Below are positions 16,283 through 25,099 of a DNA stretch of 42,925 bases, piece by piece. This DNA comes from SKLM01 sp964421785. GTDB lineage: Bacteria > Chloroflexota > Anaerolineae > B4-G1. The notes beneath the pieces were generated by a model. It ran no database searches and was not told the DNA's origin. It saw only the letters and a program-made list of their open reading frames with translations. A program made the position numbers and the translations under genes. The DNA lies in NCBI GenBank assembly GCA_964421785.1, contig CAYQZG010000017.1, positions 1-42,925 on the forward strand. The letters are read 5' to 3'. How positions within the stretch are numbered: position 1 is the stretch's first letter; each line of letters begins with the position of its first letter.

Positions 16283-18376
16283 CTAGAACTGGGCGTCTCG
16301 AACGGCAACCATCAGCGTGATATCGTCGAACTGTGATCCCGCGCCGGTGAAGGCCTGCACGGCTTGCAGCAAGGCGTCTCGAACCTCGTGCGCCGAAGAG
16401 CCCACGTGCGCCCTTGCAATCTCCAACAGCCGTTCTTGGCCGAAGAAAGCGCCATCTTCGTTCTGTGCGTCCGTGACGCCGTCGGTGTAGAGCACCAGCG
16501 TATCGCCTGGTGCGAGTTGAGCGGTGCGTTGTTCCCACGAGAGGTTAGCCATCGCTCCCAGAGCCATGCCGGTCTTTCTCAGTGTCTGTACCCGCCCCTC
16601 GCTCTCCGTGCTAAGGATGTAGGGCGGGTTGTGCCCGCCGTTGCAGTACGTCAACTGTCCGGCTCTGGGGTCGAGGATGCCGTAGAAAACGGTGGCGAAC
16701 ATGGTCACGTCAGTGTCCATCAGTAGGCGCCGATTGGTGACCTTCATCGCGAAGTCGGAGCGCGTGTGGTATTCCAGGGCGTACGTGCGCAGAAGCGTGC
16801 GGGCCAGCGCCATATACAGCGCCGCTCCCATCCCCTTGTCGGCGACGTCTGCTATCACGATGCCGAAGCGGCCGTTGGGCAAAGGGATCATGTCATAGAA
16901 ATCACCGGCGGTCTGGCGGGCCGGCTCCAGAGTAGCTGCTATCTGCCAGCCCAGTATCTCTGGCAGTTGGTCTGGCAGGAAGCTGGCCTGGATCTGCCCC
17001 GCCAGCGTCAGCTCCTGTTCCATGCGGTAGAGCTCGGCCCCGTGCAGGGCCGACCCAATTTGTCGGGCCAGGGTCTGGATGGCGGGCAGCGAGTTGAGCA
17101 TCTCCTCAGCGCTCCACGTTCCCTGGACCTGTTGGACTATCGCGATACCGCCGACAGGCTCGCTGTCGTCGGATTCGAAGATGGGCGTGAGCACCATCGC
17201 GTTTCGAACAGGTCGCTCCTGGGCCCAGGGTGGGGTCTCGCCTGGCAAGAGGAGCCTTGCTTCCTTCGAGCGGCGCCTCCCTTCGATGGTGCGCAGCCAC
17301 TCCCAGGCCTGCTCCGGCACTGGGGAGCGGCCCTCCGGATGCCGATACTGGAGTGGATCGGAGAAGAGGCGAACCTCGATCTGGGAATTGGGGAACATGC
17401 CGGGAACGTGTTCTCCCAGCACATCCGACAGTGTCGAAGGAGTCACAGGCGTGCGGATGATGGTCCGCCCGAGCTGCTCCAGTTTCTCCAGTTCGCGTGC
17501 GTGCTGACCGCTTCGAAGGGCGGCTCTGCTCAGCTGCCGGGCCAGCAGGCTCGTCAGGACGACCCCGGCGGCAAAGAAGAGATATTCAGCCAGGCCCATC
17601 TCCGCGTACAACAAGGTCGCCAGGAGGGCGAAAGGCTCGATCATGCAGGGCACGGCCGCTAGAGCGATGACGTATCGGCCCAGTCGGCAGGGCCTAGGGC
17701 TGACGTTTGTCCCTGGGTGCTCAGAGAGCAGCCAGGGCAGGTAGGCCAGAACGAGCAGCGGAAGGAGCTGCAAGAGCTGCAAGAGCGCAAGTCGCACCGC
17801 TGTCGCGAGCGCAGCCGGTGCAATGCCGCGTATCGTCGGGTCTGCCGGAGGAAAAGCACCACCCCAACGCCGATAGAGCGCCAGTGCGATCAGGCCCGTG
17901 GTTACCCTTGCAGTCTCCACGGCCAGATTCCGGACGCGAGTCCAGTGTCTGGCTGCCGAAGCGGGCTGCTGTACCTTGATGATCCAATCACCAAGTCCTC
18001 CCAGCACGGTCAACCACAGCGCAGCGGGGCCAAACACGAGTGCTGCTGACCAAGAGATGATTTCCCGCAATGATCCTTCTGCAGAACCGTAGCTGCGGGG
18101 CGCAATCTCGATGAAGAAGGTGAAACTCAGCTGCTTGAGGAGAATCACGAGGCCCAAGAGGAGGAGCAGTGCTGACCATTCCGTTCGGATCAACCGGAGA
18201 TCGGTGACAGCAGCCAGCCACACCAACCCAATGAATGCAATCGGTGCACTGTACAGGAATTCGAAGACGAGCGATATCCCCGCATTGCGTTCGTCTTCCC
18301 TCATCTCCTCCAATGCCGGCCAGAAGAGCTTGGCGATGGGAAGGATGCGGGATTCGATGGTTGTCTCAGGCCTCAT
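16283..18376 (-). CDS. Membrane-anchored SpoIIE/RsbU-type PP2C serine phosphatase
   Basis: The protein is 697 residues. About seven or eight hydrophobic segments fill residues 30-285. A coiled linker and a weak GAF-like region follow (about 300-445), then the PP2C domain (about 450-697). The metal-binding pattern is clear: AGDFYD (490-495), IADVADKGMGAALYM (from 508), YTDGVTDAQ (630-638) and FDDITLM (683-689). In this family the phosphatase acts on phosphorylated anti-anti-sigma or related signalling proteins, but no STAS or anti-sigma gene is in the window. The open frame reaches 18469, but residues before ATG 18376 read as noncoding. That ATG overlaps the stop of the small ORF upstream. Confidence 0.88.
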   Translation of the reverse strand: MRPETTIESRILPIAKLFWPALEEMREDERNAGISLVFEFLYSAPIAFIGLVWLAAVTDLRLIRTEWSALLLLLGLVILLKQLSFTFFIEIAPRSYGSAEGSLREIISWSAALVFGPAALWLTVLGGLGDWIIKVQQPASAARHWTRVRNLAVETARVTTGLIALALYRRWGGAFPPADPTIRGIAPAALATAVRLALLQLLQLLPLLVLAYLPWLLSEHPGTNVSPRPCRLGRYVIALAAVPCMIEPFALLATLLYAEMGLAEYLFFAAGVVLTSLLARQLSRAALRSGQHARELEKLEQLGRTIIRTPVTPSTLSDVLGEHVPGMFPNSQIEVRLFSDPLQYRHPEGRSPVPEQAWEWLRTIEGRRRSKEARLLLPGETPPWAQERPVRNAMVLTPIFESDDSEPVGGIAIVQQVQGTWSAEEMLNSLPAIQTLARQIGSALHGAELYRMEQELTLAGQIQASFLPDQLPEILGWQIAATLEPARQTAGDFYDMIPLPNGRFGIVIADVADKGMGAALYMALARTLLRTYALEYHTRSDFAMKVTNRRLLMDTDVTMFATVFYGILDPRAGQLTYCNGGHNPPYILSTESEGRVQTLRKTGMALGAMANLSWEQRTAQLAPGDTLVLYTDGVTDAQNEDGAFFGQERLLEIARAHVGSSAHEVRDALLQAVQAFTGAGSQFDDITLMVAVRDAQF

Positions 18377-18614
18377 TGTTGAGCAGGACGTGAGGACCGC
18401 TCTTCGGCGGCTTCTCAGGTGCGGCACTCTGGCGGAAGCGGTCGGCCGATCGCGATCTATCCAGCCCACCCTCCCCGTGGATCAGGAACACAGGGTGCGC
18501 CTTGTCATCCTGCGATGCGATGATGTTCCGCAGCGCATCATGAAAGGGCTCAGCCCCATCGATGCAGCCCAGGCAGAGCTCAGCGTCGAACGTGACGTGT
18601 GATCCTGTGGTCAC
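18366..18614 (-). CDS. Hypothetical protein of 82 residues
   Basis: This ORF starts at GTG 18614, fills exactly the space between the protease gene (20-base gap) and the phosphatase gene (11-base overlap of its stop with the next ATG), and has mostly G or C in third codon positions. I recognise no domain. It has one close cysteine pair (CLGC) near residue 14 and a polar, basic C-terminal half. There is no signal peptide or membrane segment. The tiling position argues for a real gene; the lack of any recognisable motif argues against it. Confidence 0.35.
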   Translation of the reverse strand: MTTGSHVTFDAELCLGCIDGAEPFHDALRNIIASQDDKAHPVFLIHGEGGLDRSRSADRFRQSAAPEKPPKSGPHVLLNNEA

Positions 18615-18634
18615 TAGTTGCGTCTTCTGTCCTC

Positions 18635-20974
18635 CTACTCCCGCTGCAGCTCAATCTCCACCTCCAATGGCGAGGCCTCTTCGCCGACGAGGAGGTTGTC
18701 TCCTCCAGCAGTGCGATAGCCTTCGGCCCATACGATGATGCTGTAGGACTGGCCTCGCTCCAAGGGGAGCGGCAGCTCGAAATACCCATTGGCATCGGTC
18801 TTCGCGTCGGTGTAGATCTGCTCCGTGCCACCGTCCCAGCCGTCAATGGTGATACCCGGATCGAGCACCACGTAAAGCGCGCCGGGGATACCGCGGCCAG
18901 TATCGGCGTCGAGGACGTAGCCCTGGATATACAGGCCCTCGATCGGGGGCGACGGCGTTGGGGGCGGCGTGCCGGTGCCGACAACGGCGGTGCCTTGCTG
19001 CACCAGTTGGCCCTCAACGTACAACTCCAGTGCGTATTCACCGTCCGAGAGCGGTTCGCCGGAGGCGCGATAGATAAGGTCGTGGTACGTGCCGCTCGCT
19101 CCCTCCCCCCAGACGATGTTGAACGTGGCCAACTCCTCCCCGTTGATGAGCCACTTTTCATCGACATTCATCCCATCCTGCATACCGGCGTAGTCAAAGA
19201 AGAAGTGGAGTTCCAACAGGCCTGAGGGGAAGCTCGTGCCCGGGTCGACAGGATTGCCCTGTGCGTCCACGCCTGAGGCAAAAGTGATGGGACCAATGGC
19301 TTCCTGTGCCTGGGTACCGGCGACGGTGAAGTCAGAGGCAGCGACCAGGAGCTCCTCGACAAATAACTCCAACCGGTACGTGCCGGGATCGAGTGGCGCG
19401 TCGGCGGTGAGACCTACCCAGGTGGAACCACTGGTTCCCTCATCCCAGGTACCAGACCCACTGGCCACCTGCTCGCCCTCATAGTACCACGTGCGGCTCC
19501 AGGGCAGCCCATCGCGCATGTTCTCGTAGTCGAAGAAGCCATAAGCCTCGGATATGCCGGAGGGCAGCATATAGGCGGGATTGGTAGGCCGGTCATCGTC
19601 GGTGACTCCTTCGGAGAAGATCAAGTTCGTGATGGTGGGACCGGTGACGACGCCGCCAACAGAGATCGAACCTTCGGCCAGCAACTCCTCTTCCAGGTAC
19701 AACTCGATGCGGTAGGTGCCGTCGCTCAACCCGGAGGTGTTGTAGATGCTGACCCACCAACTACCTCGCTCGCCGCCCTGCCAGGGCTGGGGAGGCTGGC
19801 TGGCGCCCTCCAAGAACTCGCCCTCGTGATACCAGCGGGCTTCCCACGTCATCCCATCGGCCGTTCCTTCGTAGCTCCAGAAGGCGTAGATTTCGGTGAC
19901 GCCGGACGGTAATCGGTTAACGACCTGTGTCGGTTGATCGTTATCGGTCACATCGGGGGCAAAGGCCAGGTTGTAGAAGCGGGACTCGCCCGAAGGAGAC
20001 GTCGGGGGGACCGGCGTTGGCGGTGATTTGGGCGCGATGCCCGTGCGGGCGGCCTCTATGAGGGGCTTGGCCAGGTTGATGGGGCGTAGGGAGTTGACGA
20101 AACCACCCACTGGAATGCAGTTATCATTTCCGTCTATCACGCCGTCCCCGTTGGTGTCGGCCAGGTATCGACAGTCGGCATATCGGTCAGCACCGCCATA
20201 GCCGACCTGAGTTGGTATACCGACGATCTGGCCGTCAAGATTCGCCCCCAACCCGCCGCTGTTGCCACCGGCGATAGTAGCGTCGGTCTTGACCCAGGCT
20301 CGTCCCTCCACACCTCGTTCGCGGGTGAAGCCGCTCACCGACCCCTCGGTGAAAGTGATCGTCTCGCCGCCGATGCTCGGGTAACCCAGAATCCGTATCA
20401 GATCCCCTAACTCCAGCACGTCCGAGTCGCCCAGAGGGACATGGATTAGGTTCAATTGCTCCTTGTCCACAGGCCGGCCATCCAAATCGCTGGCGATCTG
20501 AATGACTGCCAAATCCAACCGAGTGTCTACATCCCGGATCTCGGCCAGGTACTTCAACTCCGGTAGCTCGTCGGAGCGTACGGTCAAGGCCACGCCCAGG
20601 GCGTCGGGCTGGCGGGCCGGATCGGGGTCGGTGGCGACGTGAGCATTCGTGAGGATGAGGCCATCGGGAGTGAGGATCGAACCCGAACCTGTCCAGATGG
20701 GCTGAAGTCGCCCGCCGCTTTCGGCCAGGGCGATGATCTGCACGGTGGAGCGCAGCAGATTGCGACGAATCTGACGATCATCCGGTTCTGGCATAGGCGT
20801 CGGTGTTGTTTCCTCTTCCGGGAGAGGTGTAGCTGGTCTCTCAGTCGCTGTCGGCGGGACCTCGGTCGGTGGGACAGGAGTCACGGTAGGCAGTTCGTCG
20901 GGGCCAAAAGGCCGACAACTGAGTATAACCAGAAGAGCCAAGCTGATGATCAGTAGTCGCCTAGATTTTTCCAT
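18635..20974 (-). CDS. Trypsin-like (S1C) lipoprotein protease with three tandem modules and a CarboxypepD-like tail
   Basis: The protein is 779 residues. A signal peptide ends in lipobox LVILSC (C20), so it is probably anchored outside the membrane. A Pro/Thr-rich linker (about 25-66) leads to the protease, with triad H112 (LTNAH), D154 (RLDLA) and S239 (GGNSGG). After the serine comes a cysteine-flanked calcium-loop-like stretch, DTNGDGVIDGND (273-284). Three repeats of about 107 residues follow (332-441, 446-552, 559-666). Each has LPSG, a WY/KW.x.x.GE core and a DGTYRIELY-like strand. A CarboxypepD regulatory-like beta domain ends the protein (about 679-779). There is no PDZ domain, unlike HtrA/DegP. 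ATG 20974 has GGAGGA five bases upstream; the frame opens earlier at a TTG. Confidence 0.85.
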   Translation of the reverse strand: MEKSRRLLIISLALLVILSCRPFGPDELPTVTPVPPTEVPPTATERPATPLPEEETTPTPMPEPDDRQIRRNLLRSTVQIIALAESGGRLQPIWTGSGSILTPDGLILTNAHVATDPDPARQPDALGVALTVRSDELPELKYLAEIRDVDTRLDLAVIQIASDLDGRPVDKEQLNLIHVPLGDSDVLELGDLIRILGYPSIGGETITFTEGSVSGFTRERGVEGRAWVKTDATIAGGNSGGLGANLDGQIVGIPTQVGYGGADRYADCRYLADTNGDGVIDGNDNCIPVGGFVNSLRPINLAKPLIEAARTGIAPKSPPTPVPPTSPSGESRFYNLAFAPDVTDNDQPTQVVNRLPSGVTEIYAFWSYEGTADGMTWEARWYHEGEFLEGASQPPQPWQGGERGSWWVSIYNTSGLSDGTYRIELYLEEELLAEGSISVGGVVTGPTITNLIFSEGVTDDDRPTNPAYMLPSGISEAYGFFDYENMRDGLPWSRTWYYEGEQVASGSGTWDEGTSGSTWVGLTADAPLDPGTYRLELFVEELLVAASDFTVAGTQAQEAIGPITFASGVDAQGNPVDPGTSFPSGLLELHFFFDYAGMQDGMNVDEKWLINGEELATFNIVWGEGASGTYHDLIYRASGEPLSDGEYALELYVEGQLVQQGTAVVGTGTPPPTPSPPIEGLYIQGYVLDADTGRGIPGALYVVLDPGITIDGWDGGTEQIYTDAKTDANGYFELPLPLERGQSYSIIVWAEGYRTAGGDNLLVGEEASPLEVEIELQRE

Positions 20975-21016
20975 TATGTCCTCCAACTAAAAAAGGAATC
21001 AGAGCGATTTCCTCTC

Positions 21017-21610
21017 TCAGAATTCTAGAGATTCGGCGAACGCGCGGAAATACCGGTAGTGGTCATCGAAGTTCTCCACATCAGCCAGAAGCGTGGCGAC
21101 GATGACGCGGTCGCCGTGGCGCAGCGCCAAGTCCATCCCCCGTACCACAACTGGCAGCCGATCCACGTAGGGGTTGTTATCCTCGTAGACGTAGGCAAAT
21201 GTCCGACGAGTCGCGGTCTCTCCCCCAATCAGCACGTGATTGGTGCCCAGGGTCTGATAGGCAGTCACTTGACCGGCCCGCTCCAATGCCAGCGTATCCA
21301 GCGCCATGGCGAGCTCTACGTCAGCGTCCAGTGGACGACTACGCAGCTCCATCATGGTGTCGAACTCTCCGCCTCTAGCATTGCGCAAGCGGAGCAGGGG
21401 ATCGTCGTCGATCTCCCGCACCCACGCAGCAGGGCGTCGCCCGGCGACGTCAGCCTGTGCAATGCTGAAAGGAACAGTGCGGAAAAGCGTGAGTTCGCGC
21501 ACCACTAGACCCAAGGCTAGAGCCATCACCACGAGAACGATGACGGCTCCTTCGGACCACCGGTCACGTCGTTGAATGGTCGCTATAGCTGATCTCCCGG
21601 CCGTTGTCAT
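21017..21610 (-). CDS. Unknown single-pass membrane protein
   Basis: The protein is 197 residues from ATG 21610, which has GGAGGA upstream. A short, basic, probably cytoplasmic start (about 20 residues) is followed by one hydrophobic segment rich in Val, Leu and Ala (about 22-43), and then a soluble domain of about 150 residues probably outside the membrane. I recognise no family. The visible features are many charged residues, ADVELAMALDTLALERAGQV, and a C-terminal stretch with DDHYRYFRAF. It sits 16 bases after a PrsW-like protease and 42 bases before the lipoprotein protease. The context makes it a candidate substrate or adaptor of either, by inference only. Confidence 0.75.
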   Translation of the reverse strand: MTTAGRSAIATIQRRDRWSEGAVIVLVVMALALGLVVRELTLFRTVPFSIAQADVAGRRPAAWVREIDDDPLLRLRNARGGEFDTMMELRSRPLDADVELAMALDTLALERAGQVTAYQTLGTNHVLIGGETATRRTFAYVYEDNNPYVDRLPVVVRGMDLALRHGDRVIVATLLADVENFDDHYRYFRAFAESLEF

Positions 21611-21626
21611 GCTAATCCTCCTCCCT

Positions 21627-22577
21627 TCATCCCCCGTCGGTGCCGGCCAGTGTGAGCCTGTTGACACGACGGATCAGATAGAACAAAGCCCCAAAGGTCG
21701 TCAGGGCGACGATAGCAGCCAGGATCAGGCCCGGCCAGGGGTTGAAACCTCCACCGGCCAGGTTGAGCCCGGTGGTGGTCAGTTCGCCGCGCAGATAGGT
21801 GAAAAGCCCGTTGAGGATAGAGGCCAGCGCGAGGCCACTGGACAACCACCAGACCGGCTCATCCTCGAACTTTGCTCGGCCCAAGAAGTAGCCCGTTAAG
21901 CCGGCGAAGCTGGCCTGGGCCAGCGCAGTAATGACGACTCGGATGACGCCAGCTTCTAAATTCACCCCGCCACTGGCGACGATGTAGTGGACGTTGAGCA
22001 TCGTGGCGTACCCCAGCCCGGCGGCGGTGCCGTAGACGATGCCATCCACTCGCTCATCGAACTCGACCGAAGGATAGATGGAGTAGCGTACGGCGGCGTA
22101 TTTGAGGAACTCTTGGGTGAAGCCGACGATCAGGATCGAGCCGAGGATGTTGGCCCAGCGGCTGAGGGGTAACCAACGGCCCACCTCGAAGACATCCTCC
22201 AGCAGCGGGATGCCGACCGCCTGGGCCAGCAGTCCACCGAGGGCGAAAACGGCGAGCACATAGCCTTTCGGCTCTGCCTCCAGTCGATCCTGCTGGTAGA
22301 AGAAGACCAGCCAGATGATGGCAGGAATCAGTGCCAGCAGGAGCCCGACCGCCAGCAGCGACCATCCTGTCAGCTTCGGCTGGAGGAGAGCCGCCAACGC
22401 CACAACGATAAGCACGAATGCCACTTGGCCGAGGATGTGACCCAGCCCAGCACGCCAGGCACTCGGCCGATCTCGAGTCACTTTGCCGTAATGATGCTCA
22501 CAATACGTGCGACCACAGAGTTGTTTGGCCTCCGGACCTAGAGGTCGGTGACAGATACAACAGGTATTTTTGCTCAT
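21627..22577 (-). CDS. PrsW-family intramembrane metalloprotease with N-terminal zinc ribbon
   Basis: The protein is 316 residues. The N-terminus carries a CxxC...CxxxxCxxH cluster (about 6-29), as in small zinc ribbons. About eight membrane segments follow. PrsW family hallmarks are the FYQQDRLEAEPKGYVLAVFALGG segment and the membrane motif TQEFLKYAAVR, in place of the usual EExxK, then DERVDGIVYGTAAGLGYATMLNVHY. PrsW of Bacillus makes the first cut in the anti-sigma factor RsiW. Family members elsewhere are mostly uncharacterised. Its start overlaps the alpha-galactosidase stop in an ATGA, so the two are translationally coupled. Confidence 0.82.
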   Translation of the reverse strand: MSKNTCCICHRPLGPEAKQLCGRTYCEHHYGKVTRDRPSAWRAGLGHILGQVAFVLIVVALAALLQPKLTGWSLLAVGLLLALIPAIIWLVFFYQQDRLEAEPKGYVLAVFALGGLLAQAVGIPLLEDVFEVGRWLPLSRWANILGSILIVGFTQEFLKYAAVRYSIYPSVEFDERVDGIVYGTAAGLGYATMLNVHYIVASGGVNLEAGVIRVVITALAQASFAGLTGYFLGRAKFEDEPVWWLSSGLALASILNGLFTYLRGELTTTGLNLAGGGFNPWPGLILAAIVALTTFGALFYLIRRVNRLTLAGTDGG

Positions 22578-24817
22578 AGTTCGCTCCTTTCAAACCCTAC
22601 ACCAACCGTCGCTCTCCCTTGCAATGTCAGCCCCAGGCTGATCACACGTGGTGCCTCGGTCACTGGCACCTGCTCCCGCCCATTCACCTCCGCACCGACC
22701 GCGCGCCACCCTCTTGGTACGGTGAAAAACACTCGCCCGAACTGTCGACCGGCCTTCTCCAGCGTTACCTCGACGCTCGACACCGCGTTGGTGATCTTGG
22801 ATTGATAGCCGGTGATCTCAACGACACCCTGACATACGTGGAACGTTGTCGTCAGCACATCGGGCCGATCGGAGACGGGTTTGAGGAGCAACACCGCTGT
22901 CTCGTGTGGCTGATGGCGACGCACCGTGATCGCATCGTCGGTCACACCGAGGTAGCGGCGGCGCCAGTAATGGAAGACGTGGTACCGTCCCGAAGGCAGA
23001 CCTAGGTTATCTAGAGACACCGTCGTCTCGGTCGTGCGGTCATCCCAGTTGACCACGCCAGCGACCCACCAACGGCCCCAGCATCGCTCCACAGGGAGCA
23101 CGAACAAGGTGGGCATCTCGTGTTCAAAGAGATCGAGGGGGCGGGCGGACATGCCGGTCGGCGGCAGCGTCTGTCGCAGATACTTGAGACGGCCCGGATT
23201 GATCGCTGATAGATCGTCGGAGTCGAGAGTCAACCCTCCAGACAGGGCCACCAGCGCCGCCAGCGTCCGCATCTCGTTCAAGACCAGGTCCATATCGTCA
23301 CCTCGCTGGCGCACGAGCACACAATCTGGGTCATTGGCCCACAGACGCCCGTGGAGGGAAGCGCGGGTGACGACGTTGCGCAGCGCGTTGCGCGTGGAGA
23401 CAGCAGAGAGATCGTTTCGCCAAATGGGATACCAGTTCGGGTCGACGTCAGGTCCAATTCGCATGCCGTCCACCAGTCCCACGCAGGGTCCCAAGGGCGC
23501 ACCGCAGCCGAGAAGAAAGGCTCTGTCTCCGATGGCGTCACGAATTGCCCTCACCCCACGCCGCAGCGCCTGTGCGCGGGTGGCGGTAGGATCGTGGCGT
23601 CGACCAGGACGCGCAGCGGCGAAGAGAAAGTCGATCTTGAAGAAGGGAATACCCCCAGCCTGGCGCATATGCTTGAACGTCTCTCCCAGCCAGTCCAGCA
23701 CCTCCGGATGTGTACAATCGAGCGCGTAACAGGGCCTTCCCCAGTGTACCCATCCCAGGACCGGCTGATCGTCCTCATCCCTGAGAACCCAGTCGGGATG
23801 GCGCGCGAAGAGCTGTGAGTCAGCCGACGCACCAAAGGGGGCTGTCCAGATGCCGGCGCGGTGCCCGGCCCGTTGAATCTCATCCATCACCGACGCCATG
23901 CCGGCGGAGAACTTTTCCTTGTCATACGAGAGCCAATCGCCAATGGCGGTCTGATAGCCGTCGTCGATCAATATGACATCGAGGGGAAGGGCGTACTCCT
24001 CGATCGCTGCCACGTTGGCCGTGACATCCTGTGCCGTATTCTCACCGTAGAAGGTATACCAGGAGCACCATCCGGTGGGGGGATCTGAGGGCACCCGCGC
24101 CTCCATCTCCTGGCCAATTTCATCAGCCCAGGCCTCCAGCAAGGACAGCGGATCCGACCCGGTGCGCACCACCAGAGTCTCGGAACATATCGAATCCCCA
24201 GGATCGACTCTTATGCCATCACAGTGACAGCGAGCCACCAGGTCTGAGCCTGGCCCGAGCTTGTCGAACGAGTCATCCCCGCCCACACGGATCTCGGCCA
24301 GCTGACCCGCTGCGGTCACGAAACCAACCAACAGTGCAGCCGTGCGTTCCTCCCCGTGTCGCGCAGAGAGAACGACCACCCACTCAGATGAGATACCCTC
24401 TTCGTTCCCCGGTTGGTCGTGGGGCTGGTGCTTACGCCGATAGTCGGGCGTCCCCGGTGTCGAATAGACGCCGCTGGCCGAGTGGCGGGCGAAGGCGGGC
24501 GACCAGGACTGCCAACCGTTCTGGTAGATAGACCAGGCTTGATGACCCGCACCGAGCGCCGGCACCGTTGCCGAGAGAACATCGATCGCATCCAGGGCGA
24601 TCGCCTGCTCGCCGCGGTGGGTTATCCGCACCCACATCCGGTAGCCAGCGTCCTCCTCTTGCCAGCGCCAGATGAAGCGTATACCCTCAATCTGACGCGC
24701 GTGGTTCGGCTCTTGGATCTCCATCACCTCAGATCGCTCCCCGATGCGGAAGCGAACGACGGCAGCGCGGTTCGGTTCACCCCACGTGGGTGTCCCATCG
24801 CCGATAGGCTGGCTCAT
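22574..24817 (-). CDS. Alpha-galactosidase-like glycoside hydrolase (GH36/clan D)
   Basis: The protein is 747 residues with no signal peptide, so it is cytoplasmic. An N-terminal beta-sandwich (about 1-235) contains YQNGWQSWSP. The (beta/alpha)8 barrel (about 245-560) has GWCSWYTFYGE, IDDGYQ (284-289), the nucleophile D396 in FFKIDF, and the acid/base candidate in GPDVDPNW (D457 or D459). A C-terminal beta domain follows. In the family it releases terminal alpha-galactose from oligosaccharides such as melibiose or raffinose. Related plant raffinose-synthase-like enzymes share the fold, so exact activity is inferred. ATG 24817 has AAGGAGGGG upstream. It is the first gene of the cluster that runs to the SpoIIE-type phosphatase. 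Confidence 0.85.
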   Translation of the reverse strand: MSQPIGDGTPTWGEPNRAAVVRFRIGERSEVMEIQEPNHARQIEGIRFIWRWQEEDAGYRMWVRITHRGEQAIALDAIDVLSATVPALGAGHQAWSIYQNGWQSWSPAFARHSASGVYSTPGTPDYRRKHQPHDQPGNEEGISSEWVVVLSARHGEERTAALLVGFVTAAGQLAEIRVGGDDSFDKLGPGSDLVARCHCDGIRVDPGDSICSETLVVRTGSDPLSLLEAWADEIGQEMEARVPSDPPTGWCSWYTFYGENTAQDVTANVAAIEEYALPLDVILIDDGYQTAIGDWLSYDKEKFSAGMASVMDEIQRAGHRAGIWTAPFGASADSQLFARHPDWVLRDEDDQPVLGWVHWGRPCYALDCTHPEVLDWLGETFKHMRQAGGIPFFKIDFLFAAARPGRRHDPTATRAQALRRGVRAIRDAIGDRAFLLGCGAPLGPCVGLVDGMRIGPDVDPNWYPIWRNDLSAVSTRNALRNVVTRASLHGRLWANDPDCVLVRQRGDDMDLVLNEMRTLAALVALSGGLTLDSDDLSAINPGRLKYLRQTLPPTGMSARPLDLFEHEMPTLFVLPVERCWGRWWVAGVVNWDDRTTETTVSLDNLGLPSGRYHVFHYWRRRYLGVTDDAITVRRHQPHETAVLLLKPVSDRPDVLTTTFHVCQGVVEITGYQSKITNAVSSVEVTLEKAGRQFGRVFFTVPRGWRAVGAEVNGREQVPVTEAPRVISLGLTLQGRATVGVGFERSEL

Positions 24818-24852
24818 ACTCCCCTCCTTGCTCAGACGTTCTCCAGAGAGAC

Positions 24853-24880
24853 ATTATAGCACAGCAGGGCCTATTGAAAA
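24853..24880 (-). promoter_or_regulatory. Putative promoter for the alpha-galactosidase cluster
   Basis: On the minus strand TTTTCA (24875-24880), 16 bases, then a perfect TATAAT (24853-24858), 36 bases before the galactosidase ATG. Confidence 0.6.
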
Positions 24881-24902
24881 AAGAATGGCTATGTGCTATA
24901 CT
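24874..24902 (+). promoter_or_regulatory. Putative promoter for tdh-kbl
   Basis: TTGAAA (24874-24879), 17 bases, then TATACT (24897-24902). It overlaps the leftward promoter, so the two can compete for polymerase. The transcript would have a leader of about 260 bases carrying both palindromes. Confidence 0.6.
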
Positions 24903-24982
24903 CACTACGGTTGCAGCCGTGCTATCCATGCTTGCCAATGGTCGAGTCTCCGACTCGCTCGCGTACTGCGCCGCATGGCCAA

Positions 24983-24997
24983 AGACTTCCGAAGTCT
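24983..24997. repeat. Short palindrome AGACTTCCGAAGTCT, copy 2
   Basis: A 15-base palindrome with arms AGACTTC and GAAGTCT. Its surroundings (CCAA before, GACGGATGGC after) are the reverse complement of the surroundings of copy 1 at 11-25. Confidence 0.7.
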
Positions 24998-25084
24998 GAC
25001 GGATGGCGGGTCGACGCGGTCACCAATTGAGACCCGATTGGGCTTGCTGATGGCGGCATCCTGCGCCTTGAAACGTCATAACGA

Positions 25085-25099
25085 AGACTTCGGAAGTCT
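25085..25099. repeat. Short palindrome AGACTTCGGAAGTCT, copy 3
   Basis: It has the same core as copy 1 and is the reverse complement of copy 2, which lies 87 bases to the left. It could fold alone or pair with copy 2. The right flank contains GTCACGTTGTCGTGATAG, close to the right flank of copy 1. Confidence 0.7.
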
